Below, one piece after another: positions 46,753 through 58,723 of a DNA stretch of 64,000 nt. How positions within the stretch are numbered: position 1 is the first letter of the stretch; the number at the start of each line of letters is the position of its first letter. Below the pieces are notes generated by a model that saw only the letters and a list, made by a program, of their open reading frames with translations, made no database searches and was not told where the DNA came from. Origin of the DNA: Capitella teleta (taxonomy: Eukaryota > Annelida > Polychaeta > Capitellidae); the NCBI GenBank assembly GCA_000328365.1, contig KB310466.1, forward strand, positions 64,081-128,080. The letters run 5' to 3'. The position numbers and the translations under genes are program-made.

Positions 46753-49700
46753 CGTCATCTTCACTGAATGAACCCTCAAACCCCGTGACAGATCCTCAGA
46801 TTGCGTTCACCATCTGAGTTGAAATTGATGTTGCGCTGTCCACTTAATCGCAATTGCAGATGTATCTAACAGCCGTTACTAGTCTGCCACCTAGTGTGCA
46901 GTTAACAGGGTTTTATAATCAACAAAACATAATATTCTCATCATGTTTAACCATAGAACAATGTCTACTAATGACCCGGTAGTGCTGACGGAGTAGTTCA
47001 AATTTTTAATTGAGAAATAATGGAAAGAAAATATTTATAACATCTATATGCTCTACATCGATATAATACTCAAGGGATCTAAGCTGTGTGTGAGATTAAA
47101 ATAATTTGAGATATTTTTGTATAAGTTCTTGATAATTTGAAGGATTGTGTATTGAAATAATAAACGGATGATTTTATATCGTTTTTCGGCAATCATTTGA
47201 ATAAATTTTGTAAGCATAGAATCAAGACCGATACAATACCGATATTATATCTGATATTAAGTTTAAGTATAATATGTTACACTGTGAAGTTTTAGAAGAA
47301 AGTTCATCATTTGAACAACAGTTTCAAATACAGCATTACATGTATAAAATCCTCAGTCCATTTCCTCAGAGAATAACTATTTTTCACAGCAACAATTCAG
47401 CAACATTGATCACCTGCATGTGCATCTGGGTTTTGTTGGTCACATGAGACAACACACATCTACAATTGTATATTTAACATGCAGATTGGTGATCAACGTC
47501 AGTATCCGATATACAAGTAACACAGTGACATTCCGCAGCCTGACCCCTTGACCCCATATCTGTGTCACAAACAGGTCATATAGCATTACTATGCGGTATA
47601 CATGTACATGTATGCTGTATGCCAACAGCGTTCAGAACGACAGAAGCCGATGGACCAACTGCTGATACGAAACCCACAACAAGCAATGATCGTATTTTGT
47701 TTACGAAGCATCACGCCATACCAAGTGAAAAGTAATGTCTTCGGAATCACGATCGCAAAATCCCTGCATAACACACCACAAAGTGCTGAGCAATCTTTAT
47801 TAATTGTCTTTGCTCATCATTAATTGAAACTCCGTTCGAGATCGATGGCTCAATCTGCGAGATGAACACCAGCATAAGCGGAATCAATACCTCCGATGAA
47901 AAGCTGGTCTTTGTCTGCGTAACAATGCAAGCAGCTGATCATCGTACCCGGATTTCTCATCAGGGATCGAACACGCTGCTTCGAGATCATCAGCGGACGA
48001 CCTGAAAGCGGGCGTCGATTGCGAGCCTCTTAGCAATGACGCAGAATCAAGAAAATCAAGATCTTTCACGAGGACAAAGAGCAGAGATTGTAGGACGATT
48101 GATTCGCGACAAGAAGGTATTGATCTCTAGCTGCTAACACGGATTCAATGAGTGGGTTAATGTTAACGTACAAATGACATCACTTAATTATCTGGTCACA
48201 AGCTTCGTATAATTATGATGTAACATACTCCTGAAGCATATTCGCCCTGCACTCTTCGGGTGTCAAAACCACGGAAGGTTGGTCGTAGCGGTCAGTTAAG
48301 ACACCTTTGTGGTAATCTTGGTGAAATTTAATGGTGGCATTCATCACTTTGGCACAGGTCGGATGGTCTAGAAAGTTTCTGATCATTCTTATGGGTAATA
48401 CACCAGCTTCTTTACAAATTCATGCACACTATTATCCATGCAATCATCTTTGTTTACGTCAAATTCAAAATTCATTGGTCCGCGTGTTGAAGCATTGACT
48501 TCACAGACCTATTTGGCAAAAGCCCCACAAGGGTTGCCAACCGCGCCAAAGAAACACTTTTCAACCTCACATCGCGGCCTCACAGATACATTCCTTGCTG
48601 TGGTTTATATTGAAACTCGTTAATGATCTGTGATTATTATTTTCCATGGTGTATCAACTGACCACAATGCCCAGCTAAGAGCTGAACCTAGGCGTTCAAA
48701 TTAGAGCTGAGGTGCGTGGTGTGCTCATGAAAACAATTACGCGGAGAGAGAAAAAAAAAAAAAAAAAAAAAAAGTAAAAACCAAACCTGGATGCTATCTT
48801 TGCGATCCGCCCGAATCCGGGAAATAGCACCCACATGGGTGGATCCTGAGATCCTTGAGAAGTGAGCAGGTGGCGTTGGTGATCCATTATGGTGATCCTG
48901 GCATCGTCATCTGTCAACCCCATTGATGGATTTCCGATAATCTCTTGGTCCACGAGTAAATGGAGAGCTAATATAATCTACAAACGCACTTGATTCGTCC
49001 AATCAATTGGCATACAGTGCTTGCGTCTGCATGGGTCTGCTCTCTAAGTCATGTACAAAGAAAAGCAACGATGGGAGCTCTGGCTTGTCTCTTCCATCAG
49101 GGTATACAGTGTGGTACATGTATAGAGTGCACTAGATGTTAGCAAGTGGGAAAAGGTGAGTCCTTTAAATTCCCGGATGTTGTTATGCAATCTGCAGTCT
49201 ATACAATTAAGCAGCTAGCAATGTTATGTAATGACTGCTTGGCGACGCATGGCACGTGTTCTTGTGAAAAACAAAAACGACAATTAATTCGTTAATTCCA
49301 AGACGGACGCTCAGGCACATATCCGTTAATCACGAATTAAAGTATGTCTGTGTGGAATGCTCATGGATTGACTCGATTTAGACGGATCCTTGCGGACTCA
49401 CGCATACTCGTACTCTGAGATTGACTACTGTGGATGCCGAGTGATCGTATTGACTTCCGAGAGTCACAGGTACTTCCGCTGATCTCTATTTACGTCACCG
49501 TCTCGCACTTGAGCAGCGAGTGGAGGCCATTGAGGTGACTCTCGGGATGAAGCACTCGGGCCTCGTGGAGAAAGCCCTGGCATACGGCTGCTTGTTTGCG
49601 CACGAAATCCTTGAGCAATTAAAACGCCATCGATTTGCCCGACAGAAAACAAATACTTTGGCCACGGGTTCTTGCTTCGCGGTGGTTTGATCTGATTGAT

Positions 49701-50194
49701 GATACTTGTAAACACCAGGGGTCGCCACGTTGCTTCGTTGCATCGCAAGGACTCTTCAACCGCGAGTCTTTTTCATCTTTGCCTACAACTACAGATGCCA
49801 TTAAAAGAAGTAGCATACGGCAATGTTGGCTAAGAGATTACAATCAAAAGACTAAAAGATGAATACAACAAAAGAGAACGAGATCAGAATAAGTTCATTT
49901 GATTGTCAGAACAATTTCAATTATGCAACCAGACATTAATAAGTTATGAGAGACATTTTCATAAATATCATAAAGATATAAACATACATTATTGTCACAC
50001 CAAAAAGCAGTCCTGTACTAAATAGAAGCATATCAGCCTATGAGTATACTGCAGAAGTATACACGGATAATACTAGCACTCGTGGGAAGAAATAGTGCAA
50101 CACGTACAAACAGAAACACGCACAAAAACAAAGCTACAAAATATCAGTCAACAGTATATGGCAGCAAAGTGTATAGTAACATGGCGTCGGCGTT
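46753..50194. other. Intergenic region between convergent SLC44 and NR2E genes
   Basis: Contains the SLC44 3' UTR to about 47.2 kb, a poly(A) run at about 48751-48772 and two coding-like but unrecognised stretches: 48213-48419 on the minus strand and about 49453-49690 on the plus strand. Neither has a traceable gene model, so I do not call them genes. Confidence 0.5.
47159..47164 (+). promoter_or_regulatory. SLC44 poly(A) signal (AATAAA)
   Basis: AATAAA about 410 bp after the SLC44 stop, with a second AATAAA at 47200-47205. Either or both could be used. Confidence 0.6.
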
Positions 50195-53100
50195 TTAACT
50201 TGATTTGAACATATCGCAGAGCAGGCGCTCGACTGGAACATTGCCGATGGTTTTACCGAAGAACAGCCTCTCCAGGGTTCTCGGCGAAATGGTCTTCAGA
50301 GCAGGCAGCAGCAGAATCAACTTGCCGAATCGGAATTTATTCGAAGGATATTGTTGGAAGATGTAGTCCCTTAGCATTAGCTGGGCTTGGTCTTGCAGAC
50401 TCTCCACCTGACTACAGTCTCGCAACTCGGGAAGTTCTGAAGACGGGAGCTTTGTTACAGAAATAATGCTACCAAAAACGACGAGATGCCTACCTGCTTT
50501 GAAGAGGACAAGAGCTTTGAGACAAGCGCATTCCGTGGCATCCACCCTGAGGGCATTGAAGCGAGCGACAATGTCCTTCATGGCTCGGATCTGAGCCATC
50601 ATGGCTGCTGGCGTGTCGCTAGGGTGGTTGTCATTGGCAACACCGTTCGCTGATAGCAGTGAGTTAGGGTCCAGAGGGAGTGACCATTGGGCAGCGCTTA
50701 GGATGAACAGCTCACTCCAGGACTCTTCCAGAAGGATGGCCTGGTCTCTGAAGGGCAGTTGGAGAAACGAAGGAATGTTCCTCGCCCATTTCACACTCAT
50801 AAAGAGTAAGCGAGCGGCCGTCTCGTAGATGTTGTCTGCCGCCAAGCCATTCGGGTTCAGTTGCATGGGTTCCATGTTGGGCAGACTGGGCATCCCTGCT
50901 AGGGTGTGATGGAAGGGCAGGTGACCGGTGGTTGGGGTGGACAGGAGACTAGTTATGGGTCGCATGAATGCTGCTTGGTGGGCGCTGACTTGTGGGCCGT
51001 TCTCTGTATTTGATTCGGAGTTAATAAAAGTGATTATTGTCTAATTTGATCAAACTCACGTTGACTCCCGACTGACGACGCCCTTTCGCTTTTCTCGTTC
51101 TTTTCCTCGTGCATTTGTGGCGAGGGACTTCTCTCAGCCGGAGAGCTGAGGAAGTTCTGACTAGAGTGCTGAGAGTTCATGAATGTTTTGGAAGCGTCCG
51201 CCATTTTCAGGACTCTGGCTGACATGAGAGGGTTGTTGAAGCAGTTCAACTCCGGTGTCATGCCCATTGGAGGGCTGTATTGGTGAATCTGACCATAATG
51301 CAGCCTACAAAGTAAATTAACATTCAGTGCACATGAAATATAAACTAGAGTGTATTTTATACCTTGCACGGTCTAAGAACGCTGCTGGGAGATGTCCTGG
51401 CATGGGAGCAGGGAGCCGGTCCTCTCTGCCGGATAAGGGCCGGTCGCCTGGGAGATCCACCGGGCTGTCACGTTTGTACTGGTAACACCTCGGGGCTCTC
51501 TCGTGTTGAACGGCTGCGGAGATAGAAATCGAAATGAGCTGACTGCCGCCTGATCCCTGAGCAATGCAAGCATCTGCCCAGCTTCCCGGATGACGATTGC
51601 AAATTCCTTGAACCGTTAATCCGGGTTAAGCCCGCCTAAACCCTTTCACGGAGCGTCATTGCCTTCGGGCCACTGCCTCTTTAACCTAATCCCGAAGATA
51701 GTCGATGCGAGCCGAGAGTGCCCGAAGTTATTGGTTCGGGAATTATCGGCTGCGTGGCGGAGACAGTCGAAGAGCGACTCCGACTGAGTTGACCCCTTGC
51801 TGCCACGCTAATGGTGGGACGATGTAAAGTCAACCGCGCCATCTTCTATTTGACCAAAACGACTAAGCTGGGAAGCGGCCAGGTGGATCCTTCTATTGAT
51901 TAAAAAAGCGGACAGGCTCTGCTTCCTCTTTGGCGGGGAAAAACGTCTGCGTAACTTATTATTTCTGCTGTTTTAACTACATTTATAACAATTAAACGAG
52001 TAGAAAGAAACAAGATAACCAGATGAATATTATAACATTTAATTGCAATTAGCCGTCTGTCTGAACAATATCCCTAGGAATTGTGAAGTTTGAACAACAA
52101 TAAAGAAATTAATCAGGCGTAAAAGTACTTGACTTTAAACTGGGAGCTTACATGCAAGCATATTCTGTAACGGAGTAATAGGTAAGACTTCTTAGTTTTT
52201 TCAAAGATTTATTTTTAAATAAGAGCAAGTAGCTTAAATGAAGTAATGTTTTAAGAGGCTTAGAGCGCAATCTTCTCTCGCGACACAAGTCAGAAACACC
52301 TTTAAATTCTTTTAATTGCTGATTACATCACCGAAGGTGGAGAAAAAACAAAGCGCTTAAAGGCGGGGGGAACTAATCCCCGGCAGGGCGTGTGTATGGA
52401 CTTGCTCGGGGTGGTCTTTAAAGTTAACAGACTTCTAAAAAGAACGTTGATCTGACTAAAAGACTGCTTGAAAGAGCGACGGCTGCGGTAGACCGTTCAA
52501 TGGTCGGTTTAATTACATCTGTTTATGTTACGACATACAAAGCACTGGTGTGCTTCGGTCACAGGTCAATTTGAATGTTTTTGTCGTAAATGTGTCTCAC
52601 TACTGTATTAAGGTGTCCTAATGAACAGCTAACTTTTCGCGCGGCTGGTGAGAAATTAATTTAAATTAATATGCTGTGGCATATTATGCATTTGAATGGA
52701 AAAAAAATTCCGGTTATGTAAGGATTTTTTTTCTCATTTTATCACTTTTTTCTCTAATACATGTAAAATAAAATAAGATCGAAAGACTCACCATCTCTGT
52801 TCATATTGACTTGCAGACATTTCTTGAACCTGCACGCCTGGCACTGGTTTCTCCTGGCCACATCGACCACGCACTGTCCGTTCTCTTTGCAAACATAGTC
52901 AAGATTTCTTCGGATGCTCCGCTTGAAGAATCCTCGGCATCCATCGCAGCTCTGGACCCCGTAGTGCTTACCCGAAGCCCTGTCTCCGCACACCAAGCAC
53001 AGTGCCTCAGGTTTCTTCATCCCGGTTGATGTCGCCAAAGAGAGGTGATGAATGGGGTACGGGGGAGGCGGGAACACGGGCATTCCCTGTCGAAGGCCTC

Positions 53101-55342
53101 CGTCGAAGTTCAGCTGTCTCGGTGCCCTCTGCGCCGGTAAGCCGGACGGCGGGGCCTGATGTGGAGGAGGGGTGACGGGCTCGTTGCGCGGAGAGGGTGA
53201 CGCTGAGGATAGCGAGCTACGGGAGCTGGATCTGGAGTCGCTGTGACCTGGGGATGGCACCGGGGTCTTGGTGTCCGACTGCGGGAGGGCGATGCCGCTG
53301 AGGTGTGGCTTGGTTTCTCCGGGAGGGTACATGTCTGTTGCTTGTGGCTCTGTGTGGAAATGAATGCGAAGTCAATCCAATGCTGAACGTCGGGCACAAA
53401 TGACCCGCTTGGGTCTCTACGTCAGGGTCACGCACGTGCACGTCCGAAGCGACCCGTCGGGTGTGTTCACGTGCTTTAATTACCCGTTAAGAGGATCATT
53501 GAAGAGAGCAGCTCAATGGGTCAACGGGAGGTCATGGCGAGTCGTGGCAGGACCTCTTAATGACCAGGATCAATGCCCCGTGATTAGTAATTGCATGGTC
53601 AGTCTTAAAATAGCCACTATGACCTCATGATGCAGGTATTTCATGTGTAACGTTTACCAGGAATCCGGGTGAGATTTTGGTCAAAACATTTATTGCGAAA
53701 TATTATTGGTTTGACCGCAAATTCTTTTGACCAAAGTGTTTATGCAAGCAAGAATTTTGGTGCATGCACATTGCCCCTTGATAACGTGTCATGCTATGGT
53801 TATAGCATATTATAACTACAAGAAATCATGAAAATAGATGTCTTTAATTTTGTACTATTACCCTCTCTGTTTTTAGTGCTCCCACGAGATACACTACAAC
53901 ACCGGATGTAAACAATTGAAATGCATTATAGGCTTGTCGTTCGGGTCTTATTATTCAAATCCCCCAATAATTTTTGTTCTCGTGACCAATGGACGAGGAT
54001 CAGAGGAACGCGATGAACTCTGTTAATACCAGCTACTTCTGCGAAGAAACTGCACTCCATAACTTTTAATCGTTGACTCGTATTTTCGACCTACACCTAT
54101 GTTTGGGTAAATTAATGACGGCGATTAACTTTGAAATAAAGTTGCTCGATTCTGGGTGTTACGACATTTTGTGTCGAGTGATGCTACCGAATACATTGTT
54201 TAACTTATGATTAACCTTTTGCTGCACTTAAGGCTGCATTAATATACTTTATTTGTGTATTTACAAAACAAACAATTCAAATTCGGAACGAAAGTTTGCA
54301 ACAAAGACAGGTAAACGTTGCCATTAATGGGGCGGCTCATCGCTTGATCACTTGAAAGGAAAAGTAACCATGTCAAAACTTCTCGATATCAGATCGCGAT
54401 ACAAAATATTTAATTTTCCTTTTAAGTCAGAATTCGTGAAACAAGAGGCTTCGCCACCTGTCGAAATGACACATCACTAGATGCGATCATGCGTCGCTGA
54501 ACTTGATTTGAGTAGATAACGATAAGATATGTATACCTGGCTCGTACATGCATCTCAAAATCGATCATGGGAACTCGATCAGGTGGTCGTAACCTGGATG
54601 TTTATAGAGTTGAAACTTGAAACAAAAGATCAGCCTGTTCCAAGATTTTATCTATGATGTATTGGTCTACAGGTCAGGATAAGACAGTTTTTGTTTTTTT
54701 TTACCTTTTTTTTTTGTATACAAGTGCAAACACACAAAGTTCAATTATATGTTATGCAGGCGTTGAAACTATAGCATTTTAACTGTGCATATCACGAGTA
54801 AGTTGTAAATGTTGCATGTTACACCTAACTGGTGAGCGAGCGAAAGGAAGGGAAATTACATAATGATTATGTTTCTATCCCGAATTTTCGAACTTTCTGA
54901 AACTCTGACCTAACCTTAATTAATACCAAATAAACTCCATTGAAACCCATTAAAACCGATGATTAGTGATGTTTGATAGTATGTGTGCATCGAGGCAGGT
55001 ACAGGTGTACTCTACGGAATCTCTCTCGGAAGTCAAATAGAGGCACGCGGCCAAAGAGATCCGCTTGGCAAACATGCACACACACACCGACCTCAACGCC
55101 TTGCAGCAGGAGTTTGTCTTGATTACGCAGAGAAATTCGAGCCATGGCATCGATCTATCTAAGTGATTATCTCATTAAATAATTACTAACAGAGTTTCCA
55201 GTTTGAGGCAATCATCGATCAACTTGTTTAACGCCACAACCTATACAAATCTTAGTTTCATATTAAGGAGTAATTTAAATTAAAAATGGCAAGCGTAAAT
55301 GAAGAACATTTAGAAGCATGACATACCTGGACTGGAAGTCAT
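50195..55342 (-). CDS. NR2E-family nuclear receptor (tailless/PNR group)
   Basis: Ligand-regulated or orphan transcription factor. Coding exons 55327-55342, 52792-53349, 51363-51513, 51060-51304, 50494-51003 and 50195-50436 total 1,722 nt, or 573 residues, all in phase. The start is [17 protein letters not shown]; the first coding exon has only 16 nt. A Pro/Ser-rich A/B region (about residues 5-120) precedes the C4 DNA-binding domain ([40 protein letters not shown]), a T-box AVQHERAPR, a long hinge, and an LBD with [36 protein letters not shown] and the AF-2 end [20 protein letters not shown]. The LBD and AF-2 are those of NR2E. The P-box CDGCRG differs from tailless (CDGCAG/SG) and PNR (CNGCSG) and recalls the arthropod HR83 (NR2E5) type; that finer placement is tentative. 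Introns 51514-52791 and 53350-55326 show nothing recognisable. Confidence 0.96.
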
Positions 55343-55636
55343 TGTGCAGGGGAAGATCTTCACAGGAACTCAACAAGATAAAAGTATTTTTCGTCTGAAT
55401 GCTCGTCTGTATTCCAGTGATGATGGAGAGGCTGTTATTATCGTCCTAATTTACACTTTCATCTCCAAAGGTTGCGACAAACGACTCCTTATTACGGTGA
55501 TTACGTTGGTCAATTAGCATGTTCGCAAGGTGATCTCATGACAAAAGTGAATACCGAGATTGTCATCGTCTTTATAACCTACCAGTCTTTTGGGAATTCA
55601 ACAGCTGTTCCCATTAGCAACCGTTAGCGGCATTCT

Positions 55637-55701
55637 GATTGGCTGAGTGACTTCCCTTCGCGCCCCTTCTTCCTTATAAGGGAAGACACTCTCAGCCAAT
55701 C
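55637..55701. promoter_or_regulatory. Palindromic promoter element: paired CCAAT boxes around a CArG/TATA-like core
   Basis: GATTGGCTGAG (55637-55647) and CTCAGCCAATC (55691-55701) are an exact 11-bp inverted pair, extended by near-matching TGACTTCCCTT and AAGGGAAGACA. Inside, toward the right arm, lies CCTTATAAGG (55672-55681), a perfect CArG-type sequence that also contains TATAA. The block lies about 300 bp upstream of the NR2E start codon. Regulatory function is inferred from motif content and position. Confidence 0.6.
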
Positions 55702-58218
55702 ACAGCGCTGCCCTTCTCACAATGCAATCTTGATTAATTCATTCATCGTGTCACACCAATTAAGTTATTTTCATTAACGATACATTGTTAACGTAGGTTT
55801 CTCCATGCGCCCAGCTGAATAGACAGTGAGTAAGGCGAGACGGGTTTTCTTTCAAGAGGGTTTGATCTTTTCGTATTTCAGGGCGGCATATGGGACAGGT
55901 AAGCATTTCGTTGAATTCAAGAGCTCTTCACCGTCTTCTCATTTTCTCGCCCTTTTCCTTTTATTCAACCGCTATTGCGCCTCATCGCGGTCCACGATTG
56001 AATGAGAAAAACTTATAAATGTGAATAAACAGTTGTTTTTCTTTTTCCTTCTTTGCGTGAATGAATTTTGGATATGATAAAATATTAAAACTAATGAACT
56101 AAATTTTTACATCAAAATAGAAAGAACGGTTATAACCAATCATTAATGGATTGTCAATTTGTGGAATTATCGGCATTTAAATTTCAGATAATACATTAGA
56201 CGATCATTGTATTCGTTGTATAAAAGTAAACACATAATGATAAACAGACGGTTACGTACTGAAGGTACATATGATAGTTTTCTAACCAACAAGGTGTTAC
56301 ATCTTTCACGGAAATAATAACAATCAAATTTGTTAACTATTTGAAATTGAGAAGAATGCCTCTCGCGAAGTTTCAAATTTATCATTATTTATTATCATTC
56401 TTTTCAAAGATGCTCACATCAAAGGAATCATATCACTTATGATCAAGGTGTAACAAATGTCACTAAACATCTTCCGTCTCTGATCCGGACCACATATGTC
56501 CTGAAGACCGCTGTCCACTCCACTGACCATCTGGTGGACAAGGAGGGCAGCTGTGAAATGAAACATTGTGCAAGATCTTCTTCTGGAAGCGAAACTTAGC
56601 TCGTCTTCGTCGCACAGCGTGTCACCATTTAATTAACTCAAGAGGGGCACTTAGGGCGCAGGGCGAGGTTGGCCCGTGACCGCTCGACGCCACCTCGTGA
56701 CCCGCAGGCATTCAGCACAAGTCAAAGTAAGCGAACTAATGAGGCAGAAGACGCCATGGAAGGGAAGCACAGCGGAATGCGGGCCCCCAATTAGATCTCA
56801 TTGAATCTCATTTCCAGGATTGAATCTGTTTCGTTGTTCTGTGTCGACTGCCGAGTGTACTACGAAAGCACACGAATTATATGTTCAACATGTATCCACG
56901 TGATTTGTGAGATATGAGTTGACCGCCATATCATAGATTGTAATTTTAATTTTTATGCAACACAGGATAACTTATTTTGAGTTTGTGTTAAGTGGGAAAA
57001 CACTTACCACAGAGAAGTGACAAGCTTATTCGAAGACCTGATATGCCCCATTTCTAAGTCATGTTGTTCTTATAAACTTTTGTTGACAACTACATGTACC
57101 TCTATCGTTTTACAGAGTACCTTTATGCACACTGAGTGTATAAGTTCTATAATTACATGCAATTTTATAGAGAGAAAAAATTATTTTTGATGAAATAGTG
57201 CGACGATATCCAAAATATTGAAGATACCCATGCCCCACGTCTCAGGAAATGTCCGACCCATAAAGCACCCGAAGGCCCCTTCACGCCCTCCTAAGCACCT
57301 GTTTAGTGACGTAACGACTTCCCCAGGCTTCCAGTCGTTGATGTCTTTTAAATATTTGTCACACCTTCGAGACTCCTTTGAAGAGACCGCAATTTGACGA
57401 TCGGGCGCTAAAACAATCAGCGCTCGTTTCGCTACAAAGTAACTGCAAGACTAACAACTTCCCACCTGGTGCCCCGGGTCAACGCCCTTTGATCGAGGCT
57501 TACCTGTGATTCAGTTGGCAGGTGGACGACACGCACAATGGCTAGTTCACGCCTTTAATGGACCTCATTATCTCATAGTTACACACATTGGTTTGCAATG
57601 CAATAACGTAATGAATACCAAGTACTTGCTCTTAACTTCAAGAGAGTATATACTGAGTATGTGTTATACCTGTGCAGTACTCTGCTTTGGGTCAATGTTG
57701 ATTTATCTCTGTTACATACTTACGTTACGGTTCGCACTAAAGATTGGTGAATTGTGAAATGGCCCAAATGAATCTGTGAGCATTTCCGTTGTTTTTGACA
57801 GATGAGGATATCACTGAGTGAATTGATCATTTAATGCTGCTTCTATTCTCGTTTCACCAGGGTAGCGTTGAAAGGGAAAACATCGCGATTAGCAGATGAT
57901 TGACATTGTATTGGTCGCCAATCGAAGCATTATTCTCTGGATTAACGAGAGAATAATTGCGCATGCGCGGTGAGGTATTGTCACCGGAAACCAGGCATTC
58001 ACGAAGCGCGCGCAAGAATTCGGCCAGGCACTACTATCGTTGGTGGTAAATGTATCGTTTGGTGGGGCGCAGTGCGTCTGTGTTTCAGTCGACACCTGTG
58101 CGCTGTTTGCCAATTCCCACTTGTGCCATTGGCGGACGCGTGCCGAGGCTGTTCACGTGTTTTAATAGTTATAAAGTGAATGCATGCAGCCCCTGGTGGA
58201 AAATCAACAGAGCGAAAA
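55702..58218. other. Upstream flank of NR2E, no gene seen
   Basis: AT-rich with a few GC-richer blocks around 56600-56760. I find no convincing exon, RNA gene or mobile element. Confidence 0.5.
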
Positions 58219-58723
58219 ATGGGGGCAATAGAATTGCAGTATTTGGCACCAGAAGAAGAAGAAGTCTTCTTAGAGATGTCAAACTACACACAAGGGGTCA
58301 TTGACCTGAAATATAAAGAAGACAGAGAAAAACGTAAAGTTTAGGGGAGGCTGCAGGGTACTGAACAAAATTTAGTTGAAGAGTATATCGGTAGACAATA
58401 AACAACTGGTATCACATTATTTTGTCTCCACAGTATTTGCTGGTATACAGGTTGAAGATTGCAGACAAGGTTATGGAACTAGGGACACATACCTGTACTT
58501 GAAAGACGAAGGACTTGGGGCGTGGCTAAGGAGTAACCTGAAGGAGCAGAATCAAAGGATTATTAAGCAGCGTGGTTATCTTTCGTTTATGGGGGAGGAT
58601 CAGAACAGTGACGATTACAATGATACTGAGGTATTTATACCCAAGCAAAAGGAGAAAAGAAATCCTCATAGACTAAAGAGGCGTATAGAAGGGCGAGGGG
58701 AACTTGATGGTGTGACTGCTTGA
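58219..58723 (+). CDS. Small two-exon gene, unrecognised 134-residue protein
   Basis: Exon 1 (58219-58333) opens MGAIELQYLAPEEEEVFLEM and ends at a strong donor (AAC|GTAAAG). Exon 2 (58434-58723) follows the acceptor TTTGTCTCCACAG and ends in TGA. The split codon (C|TA, Leu) is in phase and the total, 405 nt, divides by three. The protein is hydrophilic: an acidic N-terminus, a middle with TYLYLKDEGLGAWLRSNLKE, then an acidic patch (EDQNSDDYNDTE) and a basic C-terminus (KQKEKRNPHRLKRR). No signal peptide or membrane segment. I recognise no family. It is a plausible intracellular, perhaps nucleic-acid-associated, protein, but that is only charge pattern. It could also be a non-coding transcript. 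Confidence 0.45.

Noticed and set aside
48034-48120. Short plus-strand open frame with LSRGQRAEIVGRLIRDKK, resembling a transposase helix-turn-helix
   Set aside because: Too short, with no catalytic region or terminal inverted repeats nearby.
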